Origin: Hondaea fermentalgiana
Lineage: Eukaryota > Sar > Bigyra > Thraustochytrida > Thraustochytriidae
DNA: 64,000 bases
Assembly: GCA_014084085.1 (NCBI GenBank)
Contig: NPFB01000102.1
Location: 27,291-91,290, forward strand
Reading direction: 5' to 3'
The position numbers and the translations under genes are program-made. Below the pieces are notes generated by a model. That model had not been told where the DNA came from. It made no database searches and worked only from the letters and a program-made list of their open reading frames with translations. Of the stretch, positions 40,250 through 50,591 are shown one piece after another (within the stretch, counting starts at the first letter, position 1; every line of letters starts with the position of its first letter).

Positions 40250-40455
40250 CGTGGAAGCTGGTCCAAGTCTACCTTGCTGCTGATTTCTTTCACATCGCCG
40301 CAGCGTGTTTTCTTTGTCCTTTTCATAACCTTGGTGAGCGTTTTGGCTTCAGCTACCGCCGAATCAAAGCGCTCCTGCATCTTGGAATCAAGCTGCAGCT
40401 GCTCGCCATGCAGCGTAAGGTACTTTTCTTGTGGGATCGCAGCCAGGGCAATCGC
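40250..40455 (-). other. Coding-like minus-strand segment, possible exon
   Basis: In one minus-strand frame this reads AAIPQEKYLTLHGEQLQLDS, then KMQERFDSAVAEAKTLTKVM, then CGDVKEISSKVDLDQLPRLD, which has the composition of a real helical protein. The frame is closed upstream by a stop near 40470, and it runs on into an Arg/Glu repeat tract. It could be one exon of an unresolved gene. No family recognised. Confidence 0.25.
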
Positions 40456-40878
40456 AGCGGGTCACCGTGCACACTTCAAAGGCCACGCGGCCGCATTGCG
40501 ATTGTATTGGGTTGAGGCCTAGTGGAGCTCTATCGCCTGCTGTACTGTCACTCATCAGCGAGCGGATTTGTTACTGCTTGCGCTCGCGCCAGAGAACAAC
40601 CAAGCCCCTGCGTCATTCATGAACTCCACCTCTTCCGCGCGTTGCAAAAATGTGTTTTTGTCACTTGTGTTTGGTCAAAAAGATGCTCCCTCCCCCCCCT
40701 CCCCCCCCCTAACTCATGTATGCATCGATAACCACACAGGCAACAGCGCACGTTATTTTTGGGGTCTGTTTCCCATGCCTTTCTGTTTTTTTGGCCTTGA
40801 CCCCGAATTTTAATAACAGAGCGGCAGTCGGCATCGTCGGGCCGACAACATACGATCCGTGCGGCGTGCTTATCATTA

Positions 40879-41070
40879 CTACTTGTCAGGATCGGCGGTG
40901 GGAATGCGGATGGGAATGTCTTTAATTAGGAACTTTTGGGTCTCCTGCGTGTCATCGAGTCGAATAGCAACTTCACCTTTTCGTTCTTGTCACTCCTCAG
41001 ATGTGTACCCTACCTGTTCGGCGAACACACCATATTCCGCATCATACGCGAAGCACTCGGTGCTCTGCTT
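40879..41070 (-). other. Coding-like minus-strand segment with an in-frame TGA
   Basis: Minus-strand reading gives CFAYDAEYGVFAEQVGYTSE, a TGA at 40990-40992, then KGEVAIRLDDTQETQKFL and IKDIPIRIPTADPDK with a stop at 40879-40881. The amino-acid composition is protein-like on both sides of the TGA. It may be a pseudogene or a terminal exon, or the TGA may be an error or be recoded. No family recognised. Confidence 0.25.
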
Positions 41071-41464
41071 TTAAATTCTGCAATGTTGTAATGGAGCTTT
41101 TTTCTGTGGTTTCGTTTGCTAGAAGAGAAGGTGAGCACGTGTAGTATTGGCGCCTCGGAAGAAAAAAATGGGACGGCACTCGAAAATCAGCCAAGTGGTC
41201 CATGAATAATTCTCGTGGGTATACGAGTAGTAAGCCTACCTAGGCCTACATGGGTACTACATCAACAGGAGAAAACGGGGAAATCAGAGAGAACGAGAAT
41301 GTGTTTCAAATTAGGTTCGTGCTATTTCCATTCTTTTGTGTTGTTTCTTTCTTTGTCGATGTCGCATGTTCCGCCACGCAGTCGACATGGTCAAGCTGAC
41401 GAACCAGGTAGCCTCAGAACACTACTACGTTATGATGGGTGGGGGCTTAATCTGGCTCTCGAAC

Positions 41465-42858
41465 TTAGTTGTTGAACTTGAAGTGCATGATATCACCGTC
41501 CTGGACCTGTGTGCGTGAATGATACAATAAGGATGTTGCATGTTAGATTTCGGCGTTGATTGGAAAAGCAAGTACAAGGGGACGCAAGCAAGTTGACGAA
41601 ACACGTACCTCGTACTGGCGACCCTTCATTTGGAGCTTGCCGGCAGCCTTGACGGCAGCCTCAGTCTTGAGCTCGACGAGGGTGTCGAACTGCATGACAT
41701 CGGCAGAGATGAAGCCCTTTTCGAAATCGGTGTGAATGATACCGGCAGCCTTGGGTGCGAGCGTGCCAACCTTGATGGACCAGGCGCGAACCTCGTCCTT
41801 GCCGGCAGTACTGTGTTCGTCAAAAGAATAAAGTGTAAATGAGTGTGAGTATGCGAGAAAACGAGCGAGATGACGACGACACATGGCATCAGACAACAAC
41901 AAAAGGGAAAAGAGAAAACGTACAAGTAGTGAATGAGGTTGAGCGCCTCGTAGCCGCTCTTGATGATCTTGGGAATCATGGTGCGGGCGCCAGCCGTCTT
42001 CATGAACTCCTGCTTGCCCTTGGGGCCGTTAGCGAGCTCCGCATCCATGCACTCCTGCTCGAAGGTGACAGAAAAGGGGAGCACGAGATCGCCGCAGTCG
42101 CGCGCCTTGACGAACTCGTCAATCTTGGGGAGCCACTTGTTGCCTTTTGCGATAAAGGCCTTTTTGGAAATGTTGACGAGGTAGATCATGGGCTTGGCCG
42201 TGAGAAACTGCATGGTGTTGAGAATCTCAATCTCCTTGGCCTCCCACTCGACGGCGCGAATGTCCTTGCCATCCTCGCTGAGGACCTTGAGCGCCTTTTG
42301 GATGGTCTCGTACTCGAACTGCTTTTCCTTGCCACCGACCTTTTTCTCGTAAAGGTTCTTGTTGTTGGTGATGAAGGTCTGGCACTGCTCCATGTCCTTT
42401 TTGCGGAGCTCCGAGTGAATGATTTCGAGATCACGCACGGGGTCGACGCTCTCCTCGACGTGGGTGACGTCCTTGTCTTCGAAGGCGCGGCAGACGTGGA
42501 AGATGCCGTCGACGGCGCGAATGTGCGAGAGAAAGGCGTTACCAAGGCCTGCACCCTCGGCAGCACCCTTGACGAGACCGGCAATGTCGGTAATGGTGAG
42601 CATGGCCGGGACCTCGCTGGAGGGTTTGTACATGGTGCAGAGCTCCTTGAAGCGCTTGTCCGGGACGGGGACGCGCGCCACGTTGGGGTCGATGGTGCAA
42701 AAGGGAAAGTTCTCTGCCGCCACGGAGAGCTTGGACATGATGTTGAACATGGAGGACTTGCCCACATTGGGGAGACCCACAATGCCCATTTTGACGTTGT
42801 TACCGGGCCGGCCCAGCAGCACGCGCTTGGGCGCCTCCTCGGCCTTCTTGGGCGCCAT
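41465..42858 (-). CDS. OLA1: Obg-like ATPase OLA1 (YchF family), two introns
   Basis: Spliced: complement of 41465-41506, 41609-41810 and 41924-42858, giving 392 residues. Introns of 102 bp and 113 bp carry GTACGT donors and ACAG acceptors. Splicing produces [16 protein letters not shown] and [16 protein letters not shown], both strongly conserved OLA1 ends. The G domain has GLPNVGKSS (G1), [21 protein letters not shown], and the YLVNISKK variant of NKxD that makes the family ATP-preferring. The last exon codes just 13 residues plus stop. The universal P-loop ATPase binds ribosomes and tunes translation and stress response. The start [10 protein letters not shown] is the standard one. Confidence 0.95.
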
Positions 42859-43819
42859 TTTGGCTTGTTGTTCTGCCTTAAGGGGCTGTTTTTCGCGCGA
42901 GGATGTCGTCCGGCTGTTAGTTGGTTTCTCGTTTGAGTGTTTGTCCGCGTCCGCGTTCACGTGCTTGCGCTGCGGTGGCGGCGGCAGTAGTGGTAGTGTC
43001 TGCCAGAGGCGGCGGCGAGAGGGGCCGCGTTTGCTTTTGCCTCGGATCGAGAGTCGGGCTGTGAGCCGCCCGTTCGCTCGTGGGTGGTGCGTGCGTGCGT
43101 GCGTGCGAGCGAGCGAGCGATAGAGCTTGCGGGCGCAAGCGAAACGTACGTAGTAGGGACGAGCGAGAGAGCGAGCGGAAGGCTAAGCGGCGAGAGGAGT
43201 GCGCACGAACTCTGTAGCGATCGCGATCAAAGATTGGCGCCTCCTTTCCCTGGTAGTCAAGTTGAGCTGCCTCGACCGCCGGTCGTTCGCTCGGATCCCC
43301 CCCAGCTCAATTGCTCCATAATGACGTAAAGTGGATTTTTAATACGAAAAACATTTGTATGCACCCCCAAGCTTTGATGAATATTTCTTGGTATTAAAGC
43401 ACCAAGCGGAACCGTATTGCACGCTGCGACGCGGCCGCACATGCTTGGGATGCCGCTCTCTTTTGCAAGTGAAGAATGGCATTTTGATACAGTGGAGTAA
43501 ATCGGGCGACAAATAAACACCGTGGCGTGTCATGACCTGTTATACAGCCCAGCGCACATAGGCCTATAGTAGTAATGATAGCGAGCGTTGCGTTGTGCAT
43601 TGCACGAGCACGCGCACGCACGCGTGTATGCACGAGAGAAAGCATCCAGACCTACCTCTCGACCTGTCTTCATTCGAGTTTGGGTTAGCGCCAGGAGAGC
43701 GCGAGGGCCCAGCGCGTGCGGACAACACCAGCGTGTAGACCAGCCGCGAGCTCGACAAGGTAGTCCGGGTGCGGGCAAGACTGGACAGGACAAGACAAGA
43801 CAAGACAGGACAAAGAAGG
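42859..43819. other. Divergent spacer between OLA1 and the 43820 gene
   Basis: About 960 bases with GT-repeat DNA at 43087-43110, a purine stretch, and a CAAGA repeat near 43788-43812. Short minus-strand open frames near 43257-43533 look unlike real proteins. No gene called. Confidence 0.45.
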
Positions 43820-44410
43820 ATGGCCATGACAAGCCATCAGCAGGGAAGCGCGGAGCTCCTGCGACGCGTGGAGACCCTGCTCAGCGGCAAGCTCTCGAGC
43901 TCGGGGGAAGCCATCATTGACGTGTTCCGTCCTTTGGATGTCAAGATCGACGAGGTCGTGCAGCGCATGCAAGGATGTCTCGGGTGTCTCGGAGGCGGCG
44001 GCAAAAAGGCGCAAGCAACGCGGCTGCGGATGCAGCACGAGATTTACGTGGTGACCTCGCAGGCGGTATACACGCTGCTAGACAAACCGGCCTTGACGCA
44101 GGTTGCAGCGCCGCTAGGCATCGACGTTGAGTCTTTCGCACCGTACACGCGCATCCACTACGACCAGATGCAGGCGCTTGAACGACCCACGACGCGTCCA
44201 CGCTGCGTGGAGATCGTCGGCATGCAGAGCTGGCTATCTCCGCAGGACGGGTCTGGCACGGGTAAGGTCACGCTCCGGTGGTATCCGAGCGACGGTACGG
44301 ACAGCGCTGCACGTATCCTCATTAACAAGACTTACGAGGAGCACATTGGCGCCATAGCGCTCTCGACCCTGCCCAAGGGCGCCCTTGAGAACCGGATCAC
44401 CTCGAATTAG
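43820..44410 (+). CDS. Orphan protein, 196 residues
   Basis: A single frame from MAMTSHQQGS with protein-like composition: an N-terminal amphipathic helix, a Cys/Gly turn (GCLGCLGGGGKKAQ), then GIDVESFAPYTRIHYDQM, RCVEIVGMQSWLSPQ and a C-terminal LINKTYEEHIGAIALSTL. No family is recognised. Codon use is balanced like neighbouring genes and the reading frame is long without competing frames. The two clustered Cys could bind a metal or be acylated, but this is speculative. Confidence 0.55.
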   Translation: MAMTSHQQGSAELLRRVETLLSGKLSSSGEAIIDVFRPLDVKIDEVVQRMQGCLGCLGGGGKKAQATRLRMQHEIYVVTSQAVYTLLDKPALTQVAAPLGIDVESFAPYTRIHYDQMQALERPTTRPRCVEIVGMQSWLSPQDGSGTGKVTLRWYPSDGTDSAARILINKTYEEHIGAIALSTLPKGALENRITSN

Positions 44411-46301
44411 TCCTCGGCGTTTTGAACGGTAAGCAGTAGCCTTTTTCCAGAGTTCCTACGCTCTCAAACCTGCGGTGCGGGTCCCTCCATGCCTGTAGAC
44501 CAATTGCCCTTTGACGCTCAGCGTTTGATCAGCTGCAGCTACCTAGGCCTACAATTAGACCAGTGTAATTTTTCCAATCCAAGCACGATTATTATTTCCT
44601 AGTTCCCTTTTCTCTGGCTGCATGCTGCTGACAATGACACCCATGGCTTTGTTTGCAAGGTCAGGGAAGGAAGAAAGGTCTCTTTGGTTCTTTATCTCCA
44701 TATTGGCCGCTGCCGCGCAGAGCGTCGCCCTGTGTAGCCATTGCAGTGCAGGCATATAGTGCCAGCAGCAGAGCTTCTGACGCCATTAACATGTAAACCC
44801 GCACGCACGAAGTCTCGAAGGAGTGATTCGGACAGACAGCATGTTTCGCCTCGTTTCCGGCGGCACGGCCTCTCACCGCACGGATCAAGGGCAGGTGCGG
44901 TGTACGTGCGGTCCCGTGCGGTGCGAGACCGTCTGTTCTAGCCAGCGTCAGAGGCTCAAATCTGAGCTTCGCCGCATGGGCCGGAGTGTGGCGGTTGGCC
45001 AGGCTTTTTGGAGCGCTGAGGCCAAGACCGACGGACGCGCGGTGCGGCCGCGATGGGAGCGTCAGCGAGATCATAAGAAGTTAGGAAGCTGTCTATAAGG
45101 GTCTAGATTTTCTCGAAGTTCTCGTCGGCACTGTTTGCGGAAAGAACAGCAGTGGCAGCTCGCTGCCAAGAGGCCTCGCCTCCGACCAGGACGACCCGGC
45201 CTGCTGAACGACGCCTCGTCTCGCTCGCCCCATCGTGCGTGCGACCGCTGACCAAACCGCGAGCCTGGCCCGTTACTCGCGTCTCTCGCTGCGCAGGCGT
45301 TCGCTCATCCGTTCATTGGTTCGTTCGTTCATTCATTCGTTCGTTTCCCTCGCCTACATCGCTGTCGCGGTCTCGCCGTCGCGTGCAGCGCCAGCGCCAT
45401 CGCGACCGCGCCGTCACCGCTGACTCCCAGCCCCGGGCCCCCGTGCAAGCTACAGCAAGCAACTGGCAGCAACCACGGAGCTGCTGCTGCTCGTTCGTTC
45501 CTCATCGCTTCCGCGCCGACCTAGGCATAGTACAGCGAGGCGGGGACACCGAGCGTGCGTCCCATACCGCAGGTGCGGGGTGCACGGTGGAGCCACAGTG
45601 GCAGTACGCCGAGGATGAAGGCGTTCGTGCGGTGCCGAGAGCGGCCTGCTGCTGCTGCTGCTGCTGCCGCTGCTGCTGCTGCTGAGCGGCCTGAGGCTCA
45701 TCGGCCGCACCAGCGCTGGCATTCTGTGCTGCTGAGCGGCCGCGCTCGCTCTCTGTGCTGATCAGCCGACAGCGGCCAGGCGGCTCTGGCGACGAGCTCG
45801 GATGACGAAGATCAGGCGCATGGCGCAGCCGCCGCTGCGGCAGCGGCTGCAGGCTGAGACTCGCGGGCAGAGGCTTGGCTTGGCGTGGCGGCGAGGCTCG
45901 GCATGCCAAGGCGGCCCGGACAGCGTGGCGGCCGGCCGGACGGCCAGCCAGCCAGCGCCTGCGCCTCCTGCGCGGCCGCTCTCGTCTCGCGCTGCACCTT
46001 GCACTGCTGGCTGGTGCCCAGAAACGCAGAGCTTCTCCGCGCGTTCCTTCCGTGCAAGGCGAGGACGGTTCTGGCTCGCGAACGAAGCTCTGCGGCGTGA
46101 GTGTCAGGCGCGCGAGGCGGAAGCAGCGGCACGGCCATGGCGGGAAGGGGAGGGAGGCGAAGGCCCCGGGCGGAGGGGCGGGAAACGCAGCAGCAGAACC
46201 GCAACTCGAAAGCAAACCAAAAGCAAAAGCCAAAACAAAGCCAAGGAAAACACTCGAAAGCACTCAGCGAAGAGTAGAAAAGTCGAGACAAGACAAGCAA
46301 G
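44411..46301. other. 1.9-kb region upstream of the LEA-like gene
   Basis: The largest gene-free stretch in the window. It is GC-rich after 45200 with many overlapping open frames on both strands, which is expected of biased sequence, and includes a CTG microsatellite. It ends with an A-rich leader (46210-46300). It is presumably the promoter and 5' UTR of the strongly biased LEA-like gene. No gene supported. Confidence 0.45.
45646..45684 (+). repeat. (CTG)n trinucleotide microsatellite
   Basis: About 12 CTG units with a single CCG interruption. It lies in non-coding DNA, so length variation between strains is expected. Confidence 0.9.
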
Positions 46302-47246
46302 ATGGGTTACGACGACAGCAACGTGCAGACCCAGCTCAAGAAGACGGGCAACGACATCTCGGAGACCGCGCAGGCCGCCAAGAACCGCGCCTCGGAGAAC
46401 CTCACCGAGGCCTCGAACCGCGCCCAGGAGAACAAGGACAAGGCCCTCAACGAGCTCTCGGAGAAGAAGGAGGAGTGGACCAACTACGCCTCGGAGAAGA
46501 AGGATGAGCTCAAGGACAAGGCCAACAGCATGATGTCGGACGCCGAGGACAAGAAGGAGGAGGCCAAGAAGACCGCCGACGACAAGGCTGACAAGGCCGC
46601 CGACAAGAAGGAGGAGCTCAAGAGCGACGCCCAGGACAAGGCCCAGGAGGCTAAGAAGACCGCCGACGAGAAGGCCAACGAGGCCTCTTCCAAGGCCGAG
46701 GACCTCAAGGAGACCGCCAAGGACAAGGCCCAGGACGCCAAGTCCACCGCCGAGGACAAGGCCGAGCAGGCCAAGGACAAGGCCAGCGAGCTCGCTGACC
46801 AGGGCGCCGAGAAGAAGGAGGAGCTCAAGAAGGAGGCCGACGCCAAGGCCGAGACCTGGTCCGAGTACGCCCAGGAGAAGGCCGAGGAGCTTCTCGAGAA
46901 GAAGGATGAGGCCGTCGAGTACGTCAAGGAGACCGTCGAGAGCGTCCGCGAGACCCTCTTTGAGAAGAAGGACGAGGCCGCCGATGTCGCCTCGGACAAG
47001 CTCGAGAGCGCCAAGAGCACCCTTCAGGAGGACAAGGTGTACGCCAAGGAGAAGGCCAACGAGGCTGCCGACATTGCCTCCGAGAAGCTCGAGAGCGCCA
47101 AGCACACTCTTCAGGAGGACAAGGAGTACGCCAAGGAGAAGGCCAACGAGGCTGCCGAGGCCACGCACGAGAAGGCCGCCGAGGCCTACAAGTCCGTCGC
47201 CGGTGAGGACAAGAACTGCCCGGTCGTTGGCGACAAGACCAAGTAA
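46302..47246 (+). CDS. LEA-like amphipathic-repeat protein with extreme codon bias
   Basis: 314 residues, almost entirely Ala, Lys, Glu, Asp, Ser and Thr in an 11-residue-like pattern (for example AEDKAEQAKDKASELADQ), as in LEA group 3 proteins. Lys is nearly always AAG, Glu GAG and Ala GCC, far stronger than neighbouring genes, which signals very high expression. A 29-residue tandem pair occurs near the C-terminus: EAADVASDKLESAKSTLQED and EAADIASEKLESAKHTLQED, each followed by K-x-YAKEKAN. The only Cys is in the tail, DKNCPVV. No signal peptide. LEA-type proteins protect membranes and proteins in desiccation or stress, and amphipathic 11-mers can also coat lipid droplets, which fits an oil-rich protist. 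That link is inference. Confidence 0.75.
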   Translation: MGYDDSNVQTQLKKTGNDISETAQAAKNRASENLTEASNRAQENKDKALNELSEKKEEWTNYASEKKDELKDKANSMMSDAEDKKEEAKKTADDKADKAADKKEELKSDAQDKAQEAKKTADEKANEASSKAEDLKETAKDKAQDAKSTAEDKAEQAKDKASELADQGAEKKEELKKEADAKAETWSEYAQEKAEELLEKKDEAVEYVKETVESVRETLFEKKDEAADVASDKLESAKSTLQEDKVYAKEKANEAADIASEKLESAKHTLQEDKEYAKEKANEAAEATHEKAAEAYKSVAGEDKNCPVVGDKTK

Positions 47247-48608
47247 GCATGCCACGCTTTTTCCCTTCCGCGTAGCATGCGCTAACCCTTTTTGATTCAC
47301 CGCGTGTCGCTCCGGCACTGTATATTCTAGATGATTTTTCGCTTTCTTCGATCGACCATTGCCCCCCGCCCTTTCTCTTCTTTTTGAACATTTTGTGCTC
47401 TAGACGCGCGAGATCATCGCACAACACTTGCTGCAGCGTCTTTTCTACTGTCTTGCGGGGTTCGCGTCGAGATGGCTGGCCAATCGTTAAGCGGCCGATC
47501 CTGGCGTTGCAGTGGCAGCTGCCATGGCTGCTGGTGTGGCTGTAGCCACCAGGGCGACTCTCTCTCTCTCTCTCTCTGTCTGTCTGTCCATGGCTACTTG
47601 ATTCACCGCCCATCAACTAGGCAGTACCTACTAACGTATAACAGTAAAAGTCAGTTTCCCCGAGTTGGCCGCCCACCTCGCTGCAGCTCTGCAAGTTAGC
47701 CTGTGCAGCCTGGTAGACCCGGCGCGTTGCATGCTGTCATGACGGGTGCGAGTCCAACAGCAAGTATGGCAGCTGCGAGGCCGCAGCCAGCCACCATGGC
47801 CAGCCCGCAACCAATGGCCGCAACTTGGGCACCGCGTTGGCCGTGGAAGCGAAGCCCTCAACTTTTCAAAAGTCTTCTTTTTACCGGCCTGCGGGGCGGA
47901 CCCGCCACCGCCCAGGACACCGGCGGCCATAACTGTGGGTCTACTGCCACTGAGGACACCTCCCCTACCTCCCTCTGCCCTTCTCCCCCCTCAGGCTGGC
48001 CCTGGGTCCGTTTTCTCCTCACTAGGCCAACAGCAATCGCGTCGGGCCGGAGTCCTTTCAGCCAGGACACATCAGCATCATCATCATCGCTCCGTGGGCC
48101 GCTTTGGTTTTCGCAAAGTATACCGCCGCTACACGCCTTGCCGCTGCCATCGCTGGCGCCTGGCACGAGCGATAGTCAAGCTCGCCGCCGCAGCTCCAGC
48201 TGCAGCTGGCGATGGGTTGGGGCATGCAGCGCGTGCGTCGAAGATGACAGCAAAGGGGAAGCGAAAGAGGAGAAGAAAGAGGACGACGACGAAGAGGACG
48301 ACGAGAAGGAGGAGGAGGACAACGCTCCCCTGCTTGACGCCCCCCGTAAAAGTTTGCGAAAAATGGAACCTTGCAGCTGCAGCCTGCAGGTGCAACGGCA
48401 GGCCGCGATAGCAATCCCGAGCACCGTGATCCATCCATCATACTGCGCACACACACACGTCGCTTCTCCCTCTTCCCTCTCTCTCTCTCTCTCACTATCG
48501 CTGATGTGTTTGGGCGTGAAAGAAAACGTCACGCGCGTCGGTCCGGTCGGGTCCGGTCCGGTCCAGTCCGGTTCGCAGCAGGTCGATGCTGTGGCTGGCT
48601 GGCTGGGG

Positions 48609-48643
<35 letters not shown>

Positions 48644-48772
48644 GTGATCCATCACATTCTACGCCACTGCAAACTGACAGCCTGCTGCTGGCTGCGAGGA
48701 AGTGCAGCAAAACTCTAACCTCGTTATTAAGCTCGCACCGCTAGGGGTATAGCTGAGTAGACGACGACGAGC
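47247..48772. other. 1.5-kb region between the LEA-like gene and DRAM copy A
   Basis: Holds CT repeats at 47562-47585, a purine-rich tract at 48240-48325, and a CTGG array. An open frame spanning 47703-48647 is low-complexity and shared with several other frames, so it is not called. No gene supported. Confidence 0.45.
48592..48643 (+). repeat. (GGCT)n microsatellite upstream of DRAM copy A
   Basis: About 13 tetranucleotide units with one GGGGGG interruption. A complementary (AGCC)n array lies upstream of DRAM copy B. Confidence 0.9.
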
Positions 48773-49633
48773 GTGTGTGAAGACAGACCTCCAGAGATGC
48801 TCGCGGACGAGGGGACGCCTTCAAGTACCATGTCTCCTGGCGTATGGAAGGCGCGGACGGCCATGGCGGCCATCGCGTCGGGACTTATCTTCATCTCGTA
48901 CGTGACGTGCATCGCGATCGCGATCGCGAGCGACACGTACATTGGCGGCTTGTCCTTTCCGTACTTTTCCGACACGGGGCGCGACAAACCGGCGTACTAC
49001 ATCTTTGCGACGCTCAACACAGTGGCCAGCGTGTGCATGTTTCCTTTCATGATCATGCAGTACTACTACGTCCAGGCGTGGGTCCCTGGGGGCGAAGTCA
49101 AGTGCCGAAACATCACGGCCACCATCTTTGGCTGCATCGCGCCCATCGGCAGCATCCTGTTGTCCATCTTTGACACGGGGAATTACAGCGCCCTCCATTC
49201 CTACTCGGCCTACGTTTTCTTCATTCTCATTATCCTGCACTGTAGCTTCAGTATCGCCATTTGCAGATTCTTGGCTGCGCGCTTTCCCGAGACGCACGGC
49301 GGCTGCCTTATAATTTCGCGCTACATTGTCATGGCCACTTTGACCGTTGGCTTTATCGGCTACATTCCTGTTGGCCTCGCGCTGGCGTGCGAGTGGACAC
49401 GCCTTCCCCTCGACGACTGCATCACCATTGTTGGTGATGAGGAGTATTGCACGGACAAGATTTACGAGTCCAACGCAACTCTCACTACGCTATTTGCGTA
49501 CGATAACTGCACGGAGGTGAACGACATGCGCGCTGTGACCCAATTCATCTCCATCGTTAGTCTTTTGGCCTACATCTTCCTATACGCGCTCGATCCTGCG
49601 CCGCAGGTACGTACGGAAGATGGCAAGGTGTAG
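48773..49633 (+). CDS. DRAM/FRAG1/SFK1-family membrane protein, copy A
   Basis: 286 residues with six predicted membrane segments (AAIASGLIFISYVTCIAIAI first). The diagnostic FPYFSDTGRDKPAYYIFA follows the first segment. Conserved ISRYIVMATLTVGFIGYIPVG and DMRAVTQFISIVSLLAYIFL mark later segments. Family members (animal DRAM, PGAP2/FRAG1, yeast Sfk1) act in autophagy modulation, GPI remodelling or lipid asymmetry, and the fold alone does not tell which. Extracytoplasmic Cys-rich acidic loop (DDCITIVGDEEYCTDKIYE) may form disulfides. Start uncertain: Met at 48773, 48797 or 48830 all precede the first segment. Copy B lies 960 bases downstream in the same orientation. Confidence 0.85.
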   Translation: MCEDRPPEMLADEGTPSSTMSPGVWKARTAMAAIASGLIFISYVTCIAIAIASDTYIGGLSFPYFSDTGRDKPAYYIFATLNTVASVCMFPFMIMQYYYVQAWVPGGEVKCRNITATIFGCIAPIGSILLSIFDTGNYSALHSYSAYVFFILIILHCSFSIAICRFLAARFPETHGGCLIISRYIVMATLTVGFIGYIPVGLALACEWTRLPLDDCITIVGDEEYCTDKIYESNATLTTLFAYDNCTEVNDMRAVTQFISIVSLLAYIFLYALDPAPQVRTEDGKV

Positions 49634-49908
49634 TTGCTTTGCGCATATATGCCGTGACTTTTGTTCATCTCGACAAAGCGTCTCCTGTTTGTACGTTCGA
49701 AACATGTATCGTCCATGCATCGAACAAGAGAAAGAGAAGGAGAAGAAGAGACTGCTTGCGCTTTGTACGGTCGAGCCAAACCTTCATCTCACTCTCAATT
49801 ATTCGACGTCGAGTCGCCAGCGCAAGCACGACACGCCGATGTGCGTGTGACATTTCATTCTTGACCGATCACGACGAGATCGTCGCTTTCCTGATCAGTA
49901 ATAATTGG

Positions 49909-49978
49909 GCTTCTCCCCTCAAAAAGTTTACATACAAATAAGAGCTTCTCCCCTCAAAAAGTTTACAAGTAAGAAATG
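49909..49978 (+). repeat. 35-bp direct tandem duplication
   Basis: The 24-base sequence GCTTCTCCCCTCAAAAAGTTTACA occurs at 49909-49932 and again at 49944-49967, period 35 bp. It lies in the 3' flank of DRAM copy A. The unit itself is AT-rich. Confidence 0.9.
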
Positions 49979-50098
49979 ATGTATAAGCCTCACCACCCTT
50001 TACGTACGCGTGGCAAGACCACCGATCCGCGGCTCGTCAACGCGTTTAACTTGAGGGGACATTTCCGGAGGTGACCATGAAGGGATCGCCGGCGAGTG

Positions 50099-50142
50099 AG
50101 CCAGCCAGCCTGTCAAACAGCCAGCCAGCCAGCCAGCCAGCT
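50099..50142 (+). repeat. (AGCC)n microsatellite
   Basis: Interrupted tetranucleotide array CCAGCCAGCC then CAGCCAGCCAGCCAGCC. It is the complementary form of the (GGCT)n array upstream of DRAM copy A. Confidence 0.85.
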
Positions 50143-50591
50143 TGCCTGCCCACCAGACACGGTAATCGGTATGCAGCCCGCAGGGACAACGCGGAGATAT
50201 CATGATGAGCGTTGATGCATGGGCCGATCCCCCATCCTCCTCAAGCCCATCGCGAGCCAGCTCAACACATCGGTCGATGACTCTACCGTTACGTCTACCA
50301 CGGCCCTAGCGAGCGCGGGACAGGGGTGTGCAATGCAATACCTCTTGGGACCTTTCGAGTGAGTTGGCCATCAACCAAGCAAGCAAAGCAAGCATGCAGC
50401 AGACCCGATTCCACTGTCTTGGTGAACCTTGTCGAGCGGCTCGACGTGTTCCAAGACGTTCCATCTGGTCAGCGCGTGCAAGCGACTGACTGACTGACTG
50501 ACGGACTCCAACCCCCGGAGGCAAGAGGCCAGGAAACGTGGGCTGATTGGGACCCAACAGCAACCGCGGCAGCCACCAGCAGCACAGCAGC

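Larger units (their letters stand above)
49634..50591. other. Spacer between DRAM copies A and B
   Basis: About 960 bases with the 35-bp duplication, an AGCC array, and GACTGACTGACTGACTGACG at 50489-50508. No gene seen. Confidence 0.5.

Noticed and set aside
45152..46533. Several overlapping open frames with poly-Ala or poly-Arg
   Set aside because: GC-rich DNA with few stops in all frames, including a CTG microsatellite; no domain or codon bias.
46104..47318. 404-residue minus-strand frame rich in Leu, Gly and Val
   Set aside because: Antisense of the extremely biased LEA-like gene: the complement of AAG/GAG/GCC codons gives Leu/Gly-type codons without stops.
47703..48647. 314-residue plus-strand frame before DRAM copy A
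   Set aside because: Low complexity, shared by frames on both strands, ends in the GGCT microsatellite.
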